DNA of 64,000 nucleotides from Streptomyces sp. TG1A-8 (GTDB taxonomy: Bacteria > Actinomycetota > Actinomycetes > Streptomycetales > Streptomycetaceae). Below, in pieces: positions 34,748 to 43,168 of this stretch. The stretch lies in the NCBI RefSeq assembly GCF_030499535.1, contig NZ_JASTLB010000001.1:1488001-1552000 (forward strand), written 5' to 3'. The notes below the pieces were generated by a model, which was not told where the DNA came from, ran no database searches, and saw only the letters and a list, made by a program, of their open reading frames with translations. The translations under genes and the position numbers were made by a program. Within the stretch, counting starts at the first letter, position 1, and each line of letters opens with the position of its first letter.

Positions 34748-35514
34748 TGCGCCTCTTCCTGGCCGCGCTGCGCCTCCAGCTGCGGTTGGCGCCGGGTTCA
34801 CCGGGCACGCTGCAGGTGTGGGTCACGGCCCCCTTGTTCACCGCGGTCTTCCTGTCCACGGCCGAGTACGCGGGTCGCCACGATCTGAGTGCCTACGCCG
34901 TCGTCGCGCCGACCCTGATGGGACAGTGGTCGCTGGCTCTGGGCGTCGCCGGAGAAGTGATCACCGAGGAACGCAGTCAGGGGACCCTGGAGGCGGTGAT
35001 CGCCACACCGGGCCGGCTGTCGGTGGTGGTGCTGGCCCGGATCTTCGCCGTCAGTCTGCTCGGCGTCACGGCCATGGCCGAGGCGTGGCTGGTCGCGGGT
35101 CTCGGTTTCGGCCGCTGGATCGCCGTCCCCCATCCCGTCGTGCTCGTCCTCGCACTGCTGGCGAACGCCCTGGCCATGGCCGGCACCGCCAGCATCCTGT
35201 CGTCCCTGTTCGTCCTGATGCCCTCCGCGCGCATCGTGCAGAACACGCTCACCTACCCCCTGTACCTGCTCAGCGGCGTCCTGGTGCCGCTGTCGACCCT
35301 GCCCTTGTGGGTCCGGCCCGTGGGGCACGCGGTGTTCCTGAGCTGGAGCGCCGGCCTGCTGCGGTCCGCGCTGAGCGCCGGGGCCGTGGCGCACCCGTCC
35401 GCGCGTGTCGCCGTCGTCGCTGCCCTCGGAGTGTCCGGCCACGCGGTCGGGGCCCTGCTGTTGTCCCGGGTTCTGCGCCGCGTGCGCAGGCTCGGCACCG
35501 TCAACCACACCTGA
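34747..35514 (+). CDS. ABC-2 type transporter permease
   Basis: 255 residues with about six hydrophobic segments and the ABC-2 block VITEERSQGTLEAVIATPGR just after the second. The start overlaps the ATPase stop (TGATG). It pairs with the next permease to form the membrane part of the exporter. Confidence 0.88.
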   Translation: MRLFLAALRLQLRLAPGSPGTLQVWVTAPLFTAVFLSTAEYAGRHDLSAYAVVAPTLMGQWSLALGVAGEVITEERSQGTLEAVIATPGRLSVVVLARIFAVSLLGVTAMAEAWLVAGLGFGRWIAVPHPVVLVLALLANALAMAGTASILSSLFVLMPSARIVQNTLTYPLYLLSGVLVPLSTLPLWVRPVGHAVFLSWSAGLLRSALSAGAVAHPSARVAVVAALGVSGHAVGALLLSRVLRRVRRLGTVNHT

Positions 35515-35522
35515 GAGTCGAC

Positions 35523-36323
35523 GTGAATCCGTCTCCGGTCCATCTCGTGCGGTACGGCTTCCTCAACGCCGTAGCCGACTTCAAGGCCACGTACACCTGG
35601 AAGAGCTGGCTGTTCGGCTGGCTGGGCCGCATGCTGGCCCAGGTGGTCTTCTTCACCGGTCTGGGCGGGGTGCTCGGCCAGCCCGGTGGCGTCCGCTTCC
35701 TGGCGCTCGGCAACGCGCTGATGACCTGCGTGGTCGACACCATGGCCGTGGTGGCGACGACCAGTGGTGAACGCCGTGCCGGCACGCTGTCGCTCCTGGT
35801 GGCCAGCCCGGCCGACCCGTTCTGGGTGTTCGCCGGGCGCAGTCTGCACTGGCCGGTCAGCGGGACCGCCACCGCGCTGGTGGCCCTGTTGGGCCTGGGA
35901 CCCCTCTTCGGCGTCACCTGGCACCCGTCACAGATCCCGCCGGTCGTGCTGCTGACCGCCCTGACGGCGCTGGGCACGTACTGCGTGGGCCTGTTCCTCG
36001 CCGCCGTGGTGGTCAGCGTGCCGCGCCTGCGCAACGTCGTCTCCAATTGCGCGTACCTCGCGATGATGGCCTTCTGCGGCGTCCAGGTACCGGTCGGTTT
36101 CTGGCCGTCGGGACTGGAGGCCCTGGCTCGGGCGGTGCCGCTGACCCACACGCTGCACGCCCTGAGGGCGGTCGCCGACGGCCGCCCGGCCGCCGACGTG
36201 CTGCATCCCGCACTGCTCGCGCTGCTGGCCGGCGCGAGCTGGCTGGGGGCCGCAGCGCTCGCCCTGCACTGGCTGGTCGCGGTGCCCGCCCGCCGGGCGG
36301 GCACCCTCGACCTCAGCCGGTGA
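35523..36323 (+). CDS. ABC-2 type transporter permease
   Basis: 266 residues, GTG at 35523 with GAGAG upstream. It has an ABC-2 permease profile with six hydrophobic segments and a TTSGERRAGTLSLLVASPAD coupling block. It is the second half of the heteromeric exporter. It ends 20 bases from the convergent hypothetical gene. Confidence 0.86.
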   Translation: MNPSPVHLVRYGFLNAVADFKATYTWKSWLFGWLGRMLAQVVFFTGLGGVLGQPGGVRFLALGNALMTCVVDTMAVVATTSGERRAGTLSLLVASPADPFWVFAGRSLHWPVSGTATALVALLGLGPLFGVTWHPSQIPPVVLLTALTALGTYCVGLFLAAVVVSVPRLRNVVSNCAYLAMMAFCGVQVPVGFWPSGLEALARAVPLTHTLHALRAVADGRPAADVLHPALLALLAGASWLGAAALALHWLVAVPARRAGTLDLSR

Positions 36324-36343
36324 CGCCGTGTCACCCGCCTCGT

Positions 36344-36943
36344 TCAGCGCGGGCGCCGGACAGGGGTGCAGCCGCACGGCCCGTCCGCCGCGGGGCGCTG
36401 CTCCCGCAGACACGCGGCGAGCACGGTGGTCGCCTCGTCGACGAGGGTGAAGTACCGCGCGGACATGCCGGGCGCCGGTTCCAGGCCGAGGTCGAGCACC
36501 GGGTGGGCGCGCCCGGTACGCCCGCAGGTCAGGTCGCAGGTGCTCAGGGTCACCCGGAGGTGCGGGGATATGTTCCCGACCGCTGCGAGCACCGCCCGGC
36601 ACAGGGCGGCACGGACGGCCGCGTACTCCCGCGGGCCGCGCGGCAGGACACCGACGCGGCGCCAGGCCGGCGCCAGGTCCCGGCCGGAGTAGTCGTGGCC
36701 CTGACAGCTGTCGTAGGTGACGATCCGCCAGTCACCGCCGGTGAGCGTGTCGACCAGCGGCCACACGCCCTCCTCGATGGCGGCGCGCCACTGGGGGTGC
36801 CCGGGATCCACGTCGTCGGCCTCGTGGATGCCCGGCCGACCGGCCGTGTTGATGTTCCCCTCCGCGCTGCTGAGCAGCCGTGCCGTGCGGCGCGGCGCGC
36901 CGGGCCTGTTCCACCGGGCCAGGAATTCCCCGACGTCGGGCAT
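36344..36943 (-). CDS. Hypothetical protein
   Basis: 199 residues from ATG 36943, which lacks a good binding site; the frame is open to 37228. I do not recognise the family. Features include several Cys (YDSCQGHDYSG, STCDLTCGRTGRAHPV, and CGC near the C-terminus), which could bind metal. The even composition and the His/Cys patterns look coding. It is alone on this strand between the exporter and the sugar genes. Confidence 0.5.
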   Translation of the reverse strand: MPDVGEFLARWNRPGAPRRTARLLSSAEGNINTAGRPGIHEADDVDPGHPQWRAAIEEGVWPLVDTLTGGDWRIVTYDSCQGHDYSGRDLAPAWRRVGVLPRGPREYAAVRAALCRAVLAAVGNISPHLRVTLSTCDLTCGRTGRAHPVLDLGLEPAPGMSARYFTLVDEATTVLAACLREQRPAADGPCGCTPVRRPR

Positions 36944-37174
36944 GACGTTCGGGGAACGAGGCGTGCGGCGCAGCGTGCGGCACGGGTGGGGCGGCAGGCC
37001 GCCCCACCCGGTGATCTCTTCCCGGGCAGTCGACAAAGGAGCCTCCGGACACTGGATCGGTGATGATCGGGGGAACCCCATCAGAAATACCGTGAATACG
37101 GCCCGTCTTCCACACCGCACTGCCCTGTTGTACGCATTCACGCAGCGCTCCGGACCGGCTCTGAAATCCCTCCG

Positions 37175-37188
37175 TTCGGATATCCGCA
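37175..37188. promoter_or_regulatory. TTCGGATATCCGCA near-palindrome upstream of the sugar dehydrogenase
   Basis: Near-perfect palindrome about 105 bases before the start at 37293. On the reverse strand it reads TGCGGATATCCGAA, matching the core of the repeats at 31446 and 31510. The rest of the gap 36944-37292 shows no gene. Confidence 0.4.
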
Positions 37189-37292
37189 ATTTTTTGGCCC
37201 CGGGACACGGGCCTGCGCCATGCTGCAAGCACCCGCCGTGTCCGCGGCGGATTGCCGGATCCTCGTCCTCCGTGCCGGAAGGAGCCCTGGCC

Positions 37293-38552
37293 GTGGCCGG
37301 ACAGTACGACCTTGCAGTTGTGGGACTCGGTTACGCCGGACTGCCGCTGGTGGTCGCGGCCGCCCGCAGCGGCATGCGGGTCGCCGGTTTCGACCTCGAC
37401 ACCGCACGCGTGGCCGCACTGGCCCGCGGCAGCAGTTACGTGGACGACGTCCCGGACGAGGAGATCACGAAGGCGCTGGCCGCCGGGTTCACTCCCACGA
37501 CCGACCCACGGGTCCTGGCCGAAGCACGGGCGATCACCATCTGCGTGCCGACACCGCTGCGCGACGGCCTCCCCGACCTGCGTGCCGTCGTGGACTCCAC
37601 CGAACTGATCGCGCCCCGACTGCGCCCGGGAGCCCTGGTGGTACTGGAGTCCACCACCTACCCGGGCACCACGACCGACCTGCTGCTGCCGATCCTCGCC
37701 CGGGCGGGCGGGAAGGTCGGCGAGGACTTCCTGCTGGCCTTCTCCCCGGAGCGGGTCGATCCGGGCAACCCCGCGTTCGGGCTGCACAACACGCCGAAGG
37801 TGGTGGGCGGCGTCACCGACCGCTGCACCGCCGCCGCCACCGCCCTGTACCAGCGCCTGGTGCAGAAGGTGGTGCCGGTGAGCACCCCGGCGGCGGCCGA
37901 ACTCACGAAGCTGCTGGAGAACACCTACCGGCAGGTCAACATCGCCCTCGCCAACGAATTCGCGGTGCACTGCCATCGCCTGGGGGTGGACGTCTGGGAG
38001 GTCGTGGCCGCCGCCGGCACCAAGCCGTTCGGCTTCCAGTCCTTTCGTCCCGGTCCCGGAGTGGGCGGCCACTGCATCCCCGTGGACCCCGGCTACCTGG
38101 CGTTCAGCGGCCGGGCGACCGGGCTGCCGCTGCGCCTGACGGAAGTGGCGCAGGAGATCAACGACCGGATGCCGACGTACGTCGTCGACCGGGTGACCCG
38201 CCTGCTCAACGACCGGGCACGCAGCGTGCGCGGCACACGGATCCTGCTGCTGGGGGCGACCTACAAGCCCGACATCGCCGACGGTCGCGGCTCGCCGGCC
38301 GTACCCGTGGCCGAACTGCTGCTCGCACTCGGCGCGGACGTGCGCTTCCACGACCCGTACGTGCGGACCCTGCGGCTGGGCGCACGGCGGCTGACGGCCG
38401 CCCCCTCACTACGGGAAGCGGTCCGCGACGCCGAACTCACGGTGCTGCTGCAGCCCCACGCCCACTACGACCTGCCCGCCCTGGCGGACAGCGCACGCCT
38501 GCTGTTCGACACCAGCGGCCGCGCCGTCGGGGAACGGGTGGTCCACCTCTGA
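37293..38552 (+). CDS. UDP-glucose/GDP-mannose dehydrogenase family enzyme
   Basis: 419 residues, GTG at 37293 with GGAAGGAG 8 bases upstream. N-terminal NAD site VVGLGYAGLPLVVAAARSG; catalytic Cys in the invariant GGHCIPVDPGY; NTYRQVNIALANEFA helix; C-terminal domain with LGATYKPDIADGRGSPA. The family oxidises C6 of UDP-sugars, giving uronic acids. With the mutase-like flavoprotein, the epimerase and a glycosyltransferase, it suggests that a uronic-acid-derived sugar is made for the product. It is followed by the 51-residue peptide gene. Confidence 0.92.
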   Translation: MAGQYDLAVVGLGYAGLPLVVAAARSGMRVAGFDLDTARVAALARGSSYVDDVPDEEITKALAAGFTPTTDPRVLAEARAITICVPTPLRDGLPDLRAVVDSTELIAPRLRPGALVVLESTTYPGTTTDLLLPILARAGGKVGEDFLLAFSPERVDPGNPAFGLHNTPKVVGGVTDRCTAAATALYQRLVQKVVPVSTPAAAELTKLLENTYRQVNIALANEFAVHCHRLGVDVWEVVAAAGTKPFGFQSFRPGPGVGGHCIPVDPGYLAFSGRATGLPLRLTEVAQEINDRMPTYVVDRVTRLLNDRARSVRGTRILLLGATYKPDIADGRGSPAVPVAELLLALGADVRFHDPYVRTLRLGARRLTAAPSLREAVRDAELTVLLQPHAHYDLPALADSARLLFDTSGRAVGERVVHL

Positions 38553-38641
38553 TCCGTTCCGGCGCCACCGCGCATTCCCCGGTCGGCCCGCGCCCGCAAG
38601 GAACGACGCGGTCGGCCCTTCGGCCTGTCCGGAACAAGCGG

Positions 38642-38656
38642 TGCGGAATTCGGAAA
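38642..38656. promoter_or_regulatory. TGCGGAATTCGGAAA site upstream of the 51-residue peptide gene
   Basis: It differs from the repeat at 31446 and 31510 only in the central bases (ATT for TTA). It lies about 100 bases before the peptide start, in the 203-base gap after the sugar dehydrogenase. A TTTTTTCGACAGG stretch follows. Confidence 0.45.
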
Positions 38657-38755
38657 TCATCGCCACGGAATTCCATTGATTCCCGCACGGCCGCGCTGAT
38701 AATTTTTTCGACAGGGAAACGAATGATTCCCGCCGACAAAAGAAAGAGGTACACC

Positions 38756-38911
38756 ATGCCCGAGAAGAACGAGATTTCCTTCGATGCCTTCGTCGACGCC
38801 GTCAAGTCCTACGACTTGGAGTCGGTGAGCGCCAAGGACACGGCCCACTCGTCGGCGGTGTCCGTGAAGCCGTGGGAACACGTCGCCGAGCAGACCGGCG
38901 AAGCCGTCTGA
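38756..38911 (+). CDS. 51-residue candidate precursor peptide
   Basis: It begins MPEKNEISFDAFVDAVKSYD and ends SVKPWEHVAEQTGEAV. AAAGAGG lies 6 bases before the ATG. The N-terminal ~25 residues look like a helical leader (FDAFVDAVKSYDLESV). The C-terminal part has a single Trp next to Lys-Pro, plus His, Ser and Thr. There is no Cys and no double-glycine site. The cluster holds a radical SAM/SPASM enzyme, an HExxH protein, an M16 peptidase and an exporter, the kind of machinery used on such peptides. A hairpin follows the stop. I regard it as the best precursor candidate in region C. It matches no family that I know. Confidence 0.72.
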   Translation: MPEKNEISFDAFVDAVKSYDLESVSAKDTAHSSAVSVKPWEHVAEQTGEAV

Positions 38912-38929
38912 CGCGTTCCACCGCACCGG

Positions 38930-38958
38930 CGGGCGGCCCGGCTCCGGCCGGCCGCCCG
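38930..38958 (+). terminator. Hairpin after the 51-residue peptide
   Basis: Nine-base stem CGGGCGGCC (38930-38938) pairing with GGCCGCCCG (38950-38958), loop of 11 bases, starting 19 bases after the stop. This is the same arrangement as at the two other short peptide genes. Confidence 0.6.
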
Positions 38959-39082
38959 TCGGCCCCGGGCGCGTCGGGACCGCCCCGGTCCGACCCGATC
39001 CCGGCGGAACCCCCTCGTCCACGGCCGCCGAACAGGCAGGTGGCTCCGCATCCGACCGTCCGGCACTGTGAGGTGGCCCGTC

Positions 39083-40447
39083 ATGCTCAACGCATCCTCC
39101 TGGACGCTCCGTCCGGATCACGAAGTGCGAACCGACGTGCTGATCCTCGGCGGCGGCCTCGCCGGACTGGCCGCGGGTTCCGTGCTGGGTGACGACGCCG
39201 TCGTGATCGAGGCGCAGGACCGCCCCGGTGGACTGGTCCGCACCGAGCGCATCGGCGACTACTGGTTCGACCACGTCATCCACCTGCTCTACTTCAGTCA
39301 TCCGGACGTCGAAGCCCGCGTCACGGACCTGCTCGGCGACGTGCTCCGCCCCTGCCCGCCGGTCGCCTGGGTGGAGACCGCCGAGGGGGCCGCCCGGTTC
39401 CCCCTCCAGCTGAACCTGTCGGGTCTGCCCGCCGACGTGCGCGCCGCGTGCATCGACGACATGCGCGCCGCGCACGCGGAGCCACGGCGCGCGGAAACCT
39501 ACGAGGACGTGCTGCTCGGGGCGTTCGGCCGCACCCTGTGCGAGTTGTTCTTCTTCCCGTACAACCGCAAGCAGTGGCGGCGTCCGCTCAGCAGCCTGTC
39601 GGCCGACGGTTTCCACTGGAACCTCACCCGGCCCAGCATCGCGGATGTGGAAGCCGGGGCGAACTCGGCGCGGACGGTGTCGGGTTACAACGCCCGCGGC
39701 TGGTACCCGAGGCCCGCCGGCCACGGCACGCGCGGCATGGAGGTGCTGTCCCGGGCGCTGGCCGGGCAGGTGGCGGACCTGCGGCTGGGGCACACGGTCA
39801 TCGCCGTCGACCCCGGGGCGCGGACCGTGCGGACCCGCTCCCGCGAGGGCATCACCGACTTCCGCTACACCCGCGACTGCGTCTCGACGCTGCCCCTGCC
39901 CACCACGGTCGGCCTGTGCCGGCAGGCACCGGCCGACCTCGTGGAACGGTGCCGGGCCCTGCCGCGCAACCGCGTCCGCTCGGTCGCCCTCGCGGTCCAC
40001 GGCCCCCGCCCGGAGCACACCGGCCACTGGCGGTACTACACGCGCGAAGACGTGCCCTTCACCCGTCTCGTCTTCATGACGGAGTTCGACCCCGCCATGG
40101 CCCCGCCCGACGGCTGGGGCCTGCTGGCCGAGGTGGTCGAGCCCTCCGAGGACCCGCCGGGCAGCGACAGCGAGCTGATCGAGCAGGTGGTGCGGGGCGT
40201 CGGCGCGGTGGGCCTGCTGACCCCGGACAGCCGGGTCGTGGCCTCGCGCGTGCTCACCTGCGACCCCGCCTACGTCGTCTTCACCGACGCCGGCCGCGCG
40301 ACCGCCGCCGAAGCCGCGCGGTTCCTCACCTCCCGCGGGCTGACCCTCCTGGGCCGGTACGGCACCTGGGAGTACTCCTCCATGTCCCAGGTCATGCAGG
40401 AAGCGTTCGCCTGGGCGGCGGACCGGTCGGCCCTGCGGGCGACATGA
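39083..40447 (+). CDS. UDP-galactopyranose mutase-like / amine-oxidase-fold flavoprotein
   Basis: 454 residues, ATG at 39083 with GAGG 9 bases upstream. The FAD site is VLILGGGLAGLAAGSVLG, followed by VIEAQDRPGGLVRTERIGDY as in mutases and phytoene-desaturase-like enzymes. FFFPYNRKQWRRPLSSLS resembles the YNxKxW segment of UDP-galactopyranose mutases and related proteins. In this context a sugar ring-contraction or oxidation role fits, but a peptide or isoprenoid oxidation cannot be excluded. Its stop overlaps the ATG at 40444. Confidence 0.75.
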   Translation: MLNASSWTLRPDHEVRTDVLILGGGLAGLAAGSVLGDDAVVIEAQDRPGGLVRTERIGDYWFDHVIHLLYFSHPDVEARVTDLLGDVLRPCPPVAWVETAEGAARFPLQLNLSGLPADVRAACIDDMRAAHAEPRRAETYEDVLLGAFGRTLCELFFFPYNRKQWRRPLSSLSADGFHWNLTRPSIADVEAGANSARTVSGYNARGWYPRPAGHGTRGMEVLSRALAGQVADLRLGHTVIAVDPGARTVRTRSREGITDFRYTRDCVSTLPLPTTVGLCRQAPADLVERCRALPRNRVRSVALAVHGPRPEHTGHWRYYTREDVPFTRLVFMTEFDPAMAPPDGWGLLAEVVEPSEDPPGSDSELIEQVVRGVGAVGLLTPDSRVVASRVLTCDPAYVVFTDAGRATAAEAARFLTSRGLTLLGRYGTWEYSSMSQVMQEAFAWAADRSALRAT

Positions 40448-40473
40448 ACCGAACAGCAGACAGGGAGACCCCC

Positions 40474-41142
40474 GTGCCCAGCCCCACCGACCACTGCTTC
40501 CTCGCCCTGGAAGGCGTCGACGGATCCGGCAAGACGACCACCGCCCGGCTCATCGCCGAATACGTGCGGTCCCAGGGACACCCGCTGTCCCGCATCGGCC
40601 AGCACTCCTGGCTCGACCCGCAGGCCGCCCGCCTCATCATCGACGTCCGTGAGAACCGGCCGCACCGGCACACCCGTCAGGACATCACCGACGCGTACTT
40701 CCGCGACAAGCGACTGCAGGCCGAGTCGGTCGGCGACCTGCTGCGCCACCGCAGCGTCCTGTCGGACCGGTACGTCTTCAGCGACGCGGCCTACCTGGAG
40801 GTGCTCTACGGCATCCCGGCCCGCGAGACCCTCGACCGGCACCACGCCCACGGCACGCTCCTGCCCGACCTGATCATCTATCTGGACGTACCGGTCGACA
40901 CCGCGGCCGACCGTGTCGTCGCACGCGGCAAGAGCATGCGGCACTACGAGAACAGCTACACCCTCGACAAGGTGAGCCGGGTCTACCGCTCCCTGCTGCT
41001 GGATGACCCGCCGCCCTACCTGCCGCCCGTCCACGTCTTCCACAACACCGCCGGCGCCCACGAGGACAGCCGCCTCCTCGACCTCTTCGGCGCGGTCGGC
41101 CGGCGGTTCGCACCCCGCCGCAAGCTGGCGGAGGCCTCGTGA
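40474..41142 (+). CDS. Thymidylate kinase-like protein
   Basis: 222 residues from GTG 40474 (GGGAG six bases upstream); an ATG at 40444 overlaps the previous stop and is an alternative. LEGVDGSGKTTTARLIAEYV is a Tmk-type Walker A; LSDRYVFSDAAYLEV is the DRY block; LIIYLDVPVDTAADRV matches the Tmk strand and helix after it. It is close in size to dTMP kinase but sits among sugar and peptide genes. It may phosphorylate a nucleotide or nucleoside intermediate. The region A counterpart is at 15548. Confidence 0.78.
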   Translation: MPSPTDHCFLALEGVDGSGKTTTARLIAEYVRSQGHPLSRIGQHSWLDPQAARLIIDVRENRPHRHTRQDITDAYFRDKRLQAESVGDLLRHRSVLSDRYVFSDAAYLEVLYGIPARETLDRHHAHGTLLPDLIIYLDVPVDTAADRVVARGKSMRHYENSYTLDKVSRVYRSLLLDDPPPYLPPVHVFHNTAGAHEDSRLLDLFGAVGRRFAPRRKLAEAS

Positions 41143-42020
41143 ACCGCCTCGACGTCGTCATCCCCTGCCACAACAGCGCGCACTGCGTGGGCCGTCAGCT
41201 GGCGGCCCTCGGCCGCCAGCGCACGGCGGTCGACTGGGGCCTCGTCATCGTCGACGACGGATCCGACGACGACCTCGCCGCGGTGGTGAGCGCCCACGCA
41301 TCACGGTTGCCGGACGTACGCATCATCAACCGGCCCCGACGCGGCGGGACGGGCGCCGCCCGCAACACCGGCGCCCGGGCCGCCACCGCGGAGGGACTGC
41401 TGTTCCTGGACGCCGACGACGAGATCGCCGACGGCTACCTCGACGCGATGGCCGCGGCACTCGCGGAAGCGGACCTGGTCACCGCCCGGATCGACTACCA
41501 GCGCCTCAATCCGCCCACGGTGCTGCGCCGCACCCCCGCGGACCAGCTGTGCGACGTACTGACCGTCAGCCTGTTCAAGGCCCACGTCCTCGGCGGCCTC
41601 ATGGGCATGTCCCGCGAACTCTTCGACCGGCTCGGCGGCTTCGACGAGAGCCTGCCCGCACTCGCCGACGTCGACATCTCCTGGCGCGCGCAGCTCGCCG
41701 GGCACACGATCGGCGTCGCCGACACGGTCGTGTCGGTCAGCGTGCGCGGCACCCACCGCGGCCGGCTGCGCCGCGGCCGGTTCCAGGGCCGCGACGCGGT
41801 GGCCCTGCGGGCGAAGCACGCCCCCTACGGGGCCCGGCCCCTGGGCTGGGCGGCTCACCTGGCGGACTGGCTGGCCCTGCCCGCGCAGGTGGCACGCGCC
41901 GGACGCCCGGCGGCCCTGTCCGCCCTGGTGTGGGAGCTCGGCTGGCAGACCGGCGTACTGGGCGCCCTCCTCGCCGGCGCCTCCCGCGTACCCGTGCCGT
42001 CCGTACCGGAGACGTCATGA
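41139..42020 (+). CDS. Family 2 glycosyltransferase
   Basis: 293 residues, starting GTG in overlap with the kinase stop. The GT-A signature is clear: VVIPCHNSAHCVGRQLAAL, VIVDDGSDDD, GAARNTGARAA and the LDADDE metal motif, with LADVDISWRAQ as the acceptor-side ED-type motif. It should transfer a sugar from a nucleotide donor made by the dehydrogenase/mutase/epimerase set to the peptide or a derivative. It overlaps the formyltransferase gene (ATGA). Confidence 0.9.
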   Translation: MNRLDVVIPCHNSAHCVGRQLAALGRQRTAVDWGLVIVDDGSDDDLAAVVSAHASRLPDVRIINRPRRGGTGAARNTGARAATAEGLLFLDADDEIADGYLDAMAAALAEADLVTARIDYQRLNPPTVLRRTPADQLCDVLTVSLFKAHVLGGLMGMSRELFDRLGGFDESLPALADVDISWRAQLAGHTIGVADTVVSVSVRGTHRGRLRRGRFQGRDAVALRAKHAPYGARPLGWAAHLADWLALPAQVARAGRPAALSALVWELGWQTGVLGALLAGASRVPVPSVPETS

Positions 42021-43168
42021 TCCAGCTGTCCCGGGGACTCAACCCGCACGAGACCGCCGTGGCCGAACCCGTCGGGTCCGGCGAGGCCCCCTTCTCGCTC
42101 CTGCACGGCAGCCCGTCCTACATCAACGTCCTGGACGCGCTGGGCGCCTGGGAGGCGGTCGGTGCGCTGCGGCGGCACACCGGCACCGCGGCCTGCGCCT
42201 CGTTCAAGCACACCTCCCCGGCGGGCATCGCGCTCGGGCTCCCCTTCGCACCGGGCGACGCCGGTTTCCACGACGCCGGGCCCCTGCCGACGGACTCCCT
42301 CGGCCGGGCGGTGGTCCGGGCCCGGCACACCGCGCCGAAGTGTTCCTACGGCGATTTCGTCGCGGTGTCGGAGCCGGTCACGGCGCAGACGCACCTGTTC
42401 GGCAACGCCATCGGCGTCATCGCCCCGGACTTCTCCCCCGAGGCGCTGGCGGAGCTGTCCCGCTTCAACGGCGGCCGGTTCATCGTGCTGCGCGGCACCC
42501 CGGCCGGAACGCGGCCGACCGGGAACGGGCCCGCCCGGGAGGTGCTGGAGACGGCGGGACTCCGGCTGACGCGCTCGGTGGCGCCGCTGCCCGGATTCGC
42601 GGGAGGCCTGCGGACCGAATGCGGCCCGCCCGGCCGGCCGGACGACCTCGCCGTGGCGGTGACGGCGGTCAGGCACGCGCAGTCCAACGCCATGGCCTTC
42701 GTGGTGGACGGCACCACGATCGGCCTGGGCATGGGCCAGCAGAACCGCTTGGACTGCACCCGCCTCGCCGCCGCCCGGGCCCGCACCTGGCAGCGCCGCC
42801 ACCATCCGGACGTGCTCGGCCTGCGGTTCCGGGAGGACGTGGGGGCGGCGGAACGCGCGGTGTGGCGCGCGCGCCTCGCCGAGGGCGACCTGACGGCCTC
42901 GGTCCGTACGCGGTTCGCCGAAGTCCTGCTCGACGCCGCGGACGCCGACCTGGCACCCGACTGGAGCCGGACCCCACCGCTCACCGGGGTGACCCTGGCC
43001 GCCGACAACCACTTCCCGTTCGTCGAGGTCGTCGAACTCGCGGCCCGCCTGGGCGTCACCCAGCTGGTCACGCCCAGCGGGTCGACCGACGCGGTCGCCC
43101 TGCGCGACGCCTGCGAGCGGCACGGGATGAGCTGGGTCGTGACCGGTGAACGCTTCTTCCGGCACTGA
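42017..43168 (+). CDS. Stand-alone AICAR formyltransferase-like protein (PurH C-domain)
   Basis: 383 residues. It matches the C-terminal formyltransferase domain of PurH without the N-terminal IMP cyclohydrolase domain. The catalytic Lys-His pair is kept in ASFKHTSPAGIALG. QSNAMAFVVDGTTIGLGMGQ and the C-terminal ADNHFPFVEVVELAARLGV and TPSGSTDAV also match. PurH uses 10-formyltetrahydrofolate to formylate AICAR. A cluster-located copy inside a sugar operon is unlikely to serve purine synthesis. It could formylate an amine on a sugar, nucleotide or peptide. The end overlaps the phosphotransferase start. Confidence 0.85.
   Translation: MIQLSRGLNPHETAVAEPVGSGEAPFSLLHGSPSYINVLDALGAWEAVGALRRHTGTAACASFKHTSPAGIALGLPFAPGDAGFHDAGPLPTDSLGRAVVRARHTAPKCSYGDFVAVSEPVTAQTHLFGNAIGVIAPDFSPEALAELSRFNGGRFIVLRGTPAGTRPTGNGPAREVLETAGLRLTRSVAPLPGFAGGLRTECGPPGRPDDLAVAVTAVRHAQSNAMAFVVDGTTIGLGMGQQNRLDCTRLAAARARTWQRRHHPDVLGLRFREDVGAAERAVWRARLAEGDLTASVRTRFAEVLLDAADADLAPDWSRTPPLTGVTLAADNHFPFVEVVELAARLGVTQLVTPSGSTDAVALRDACERHGMSWVVTGERFFRH

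Noticed and set aside
36732..38351. A 539-codon reverse frame across the sugar dehydrogenase
   Set aside because: It is antisense to a gene with intact GGHCIPVDP and NAD motifs.
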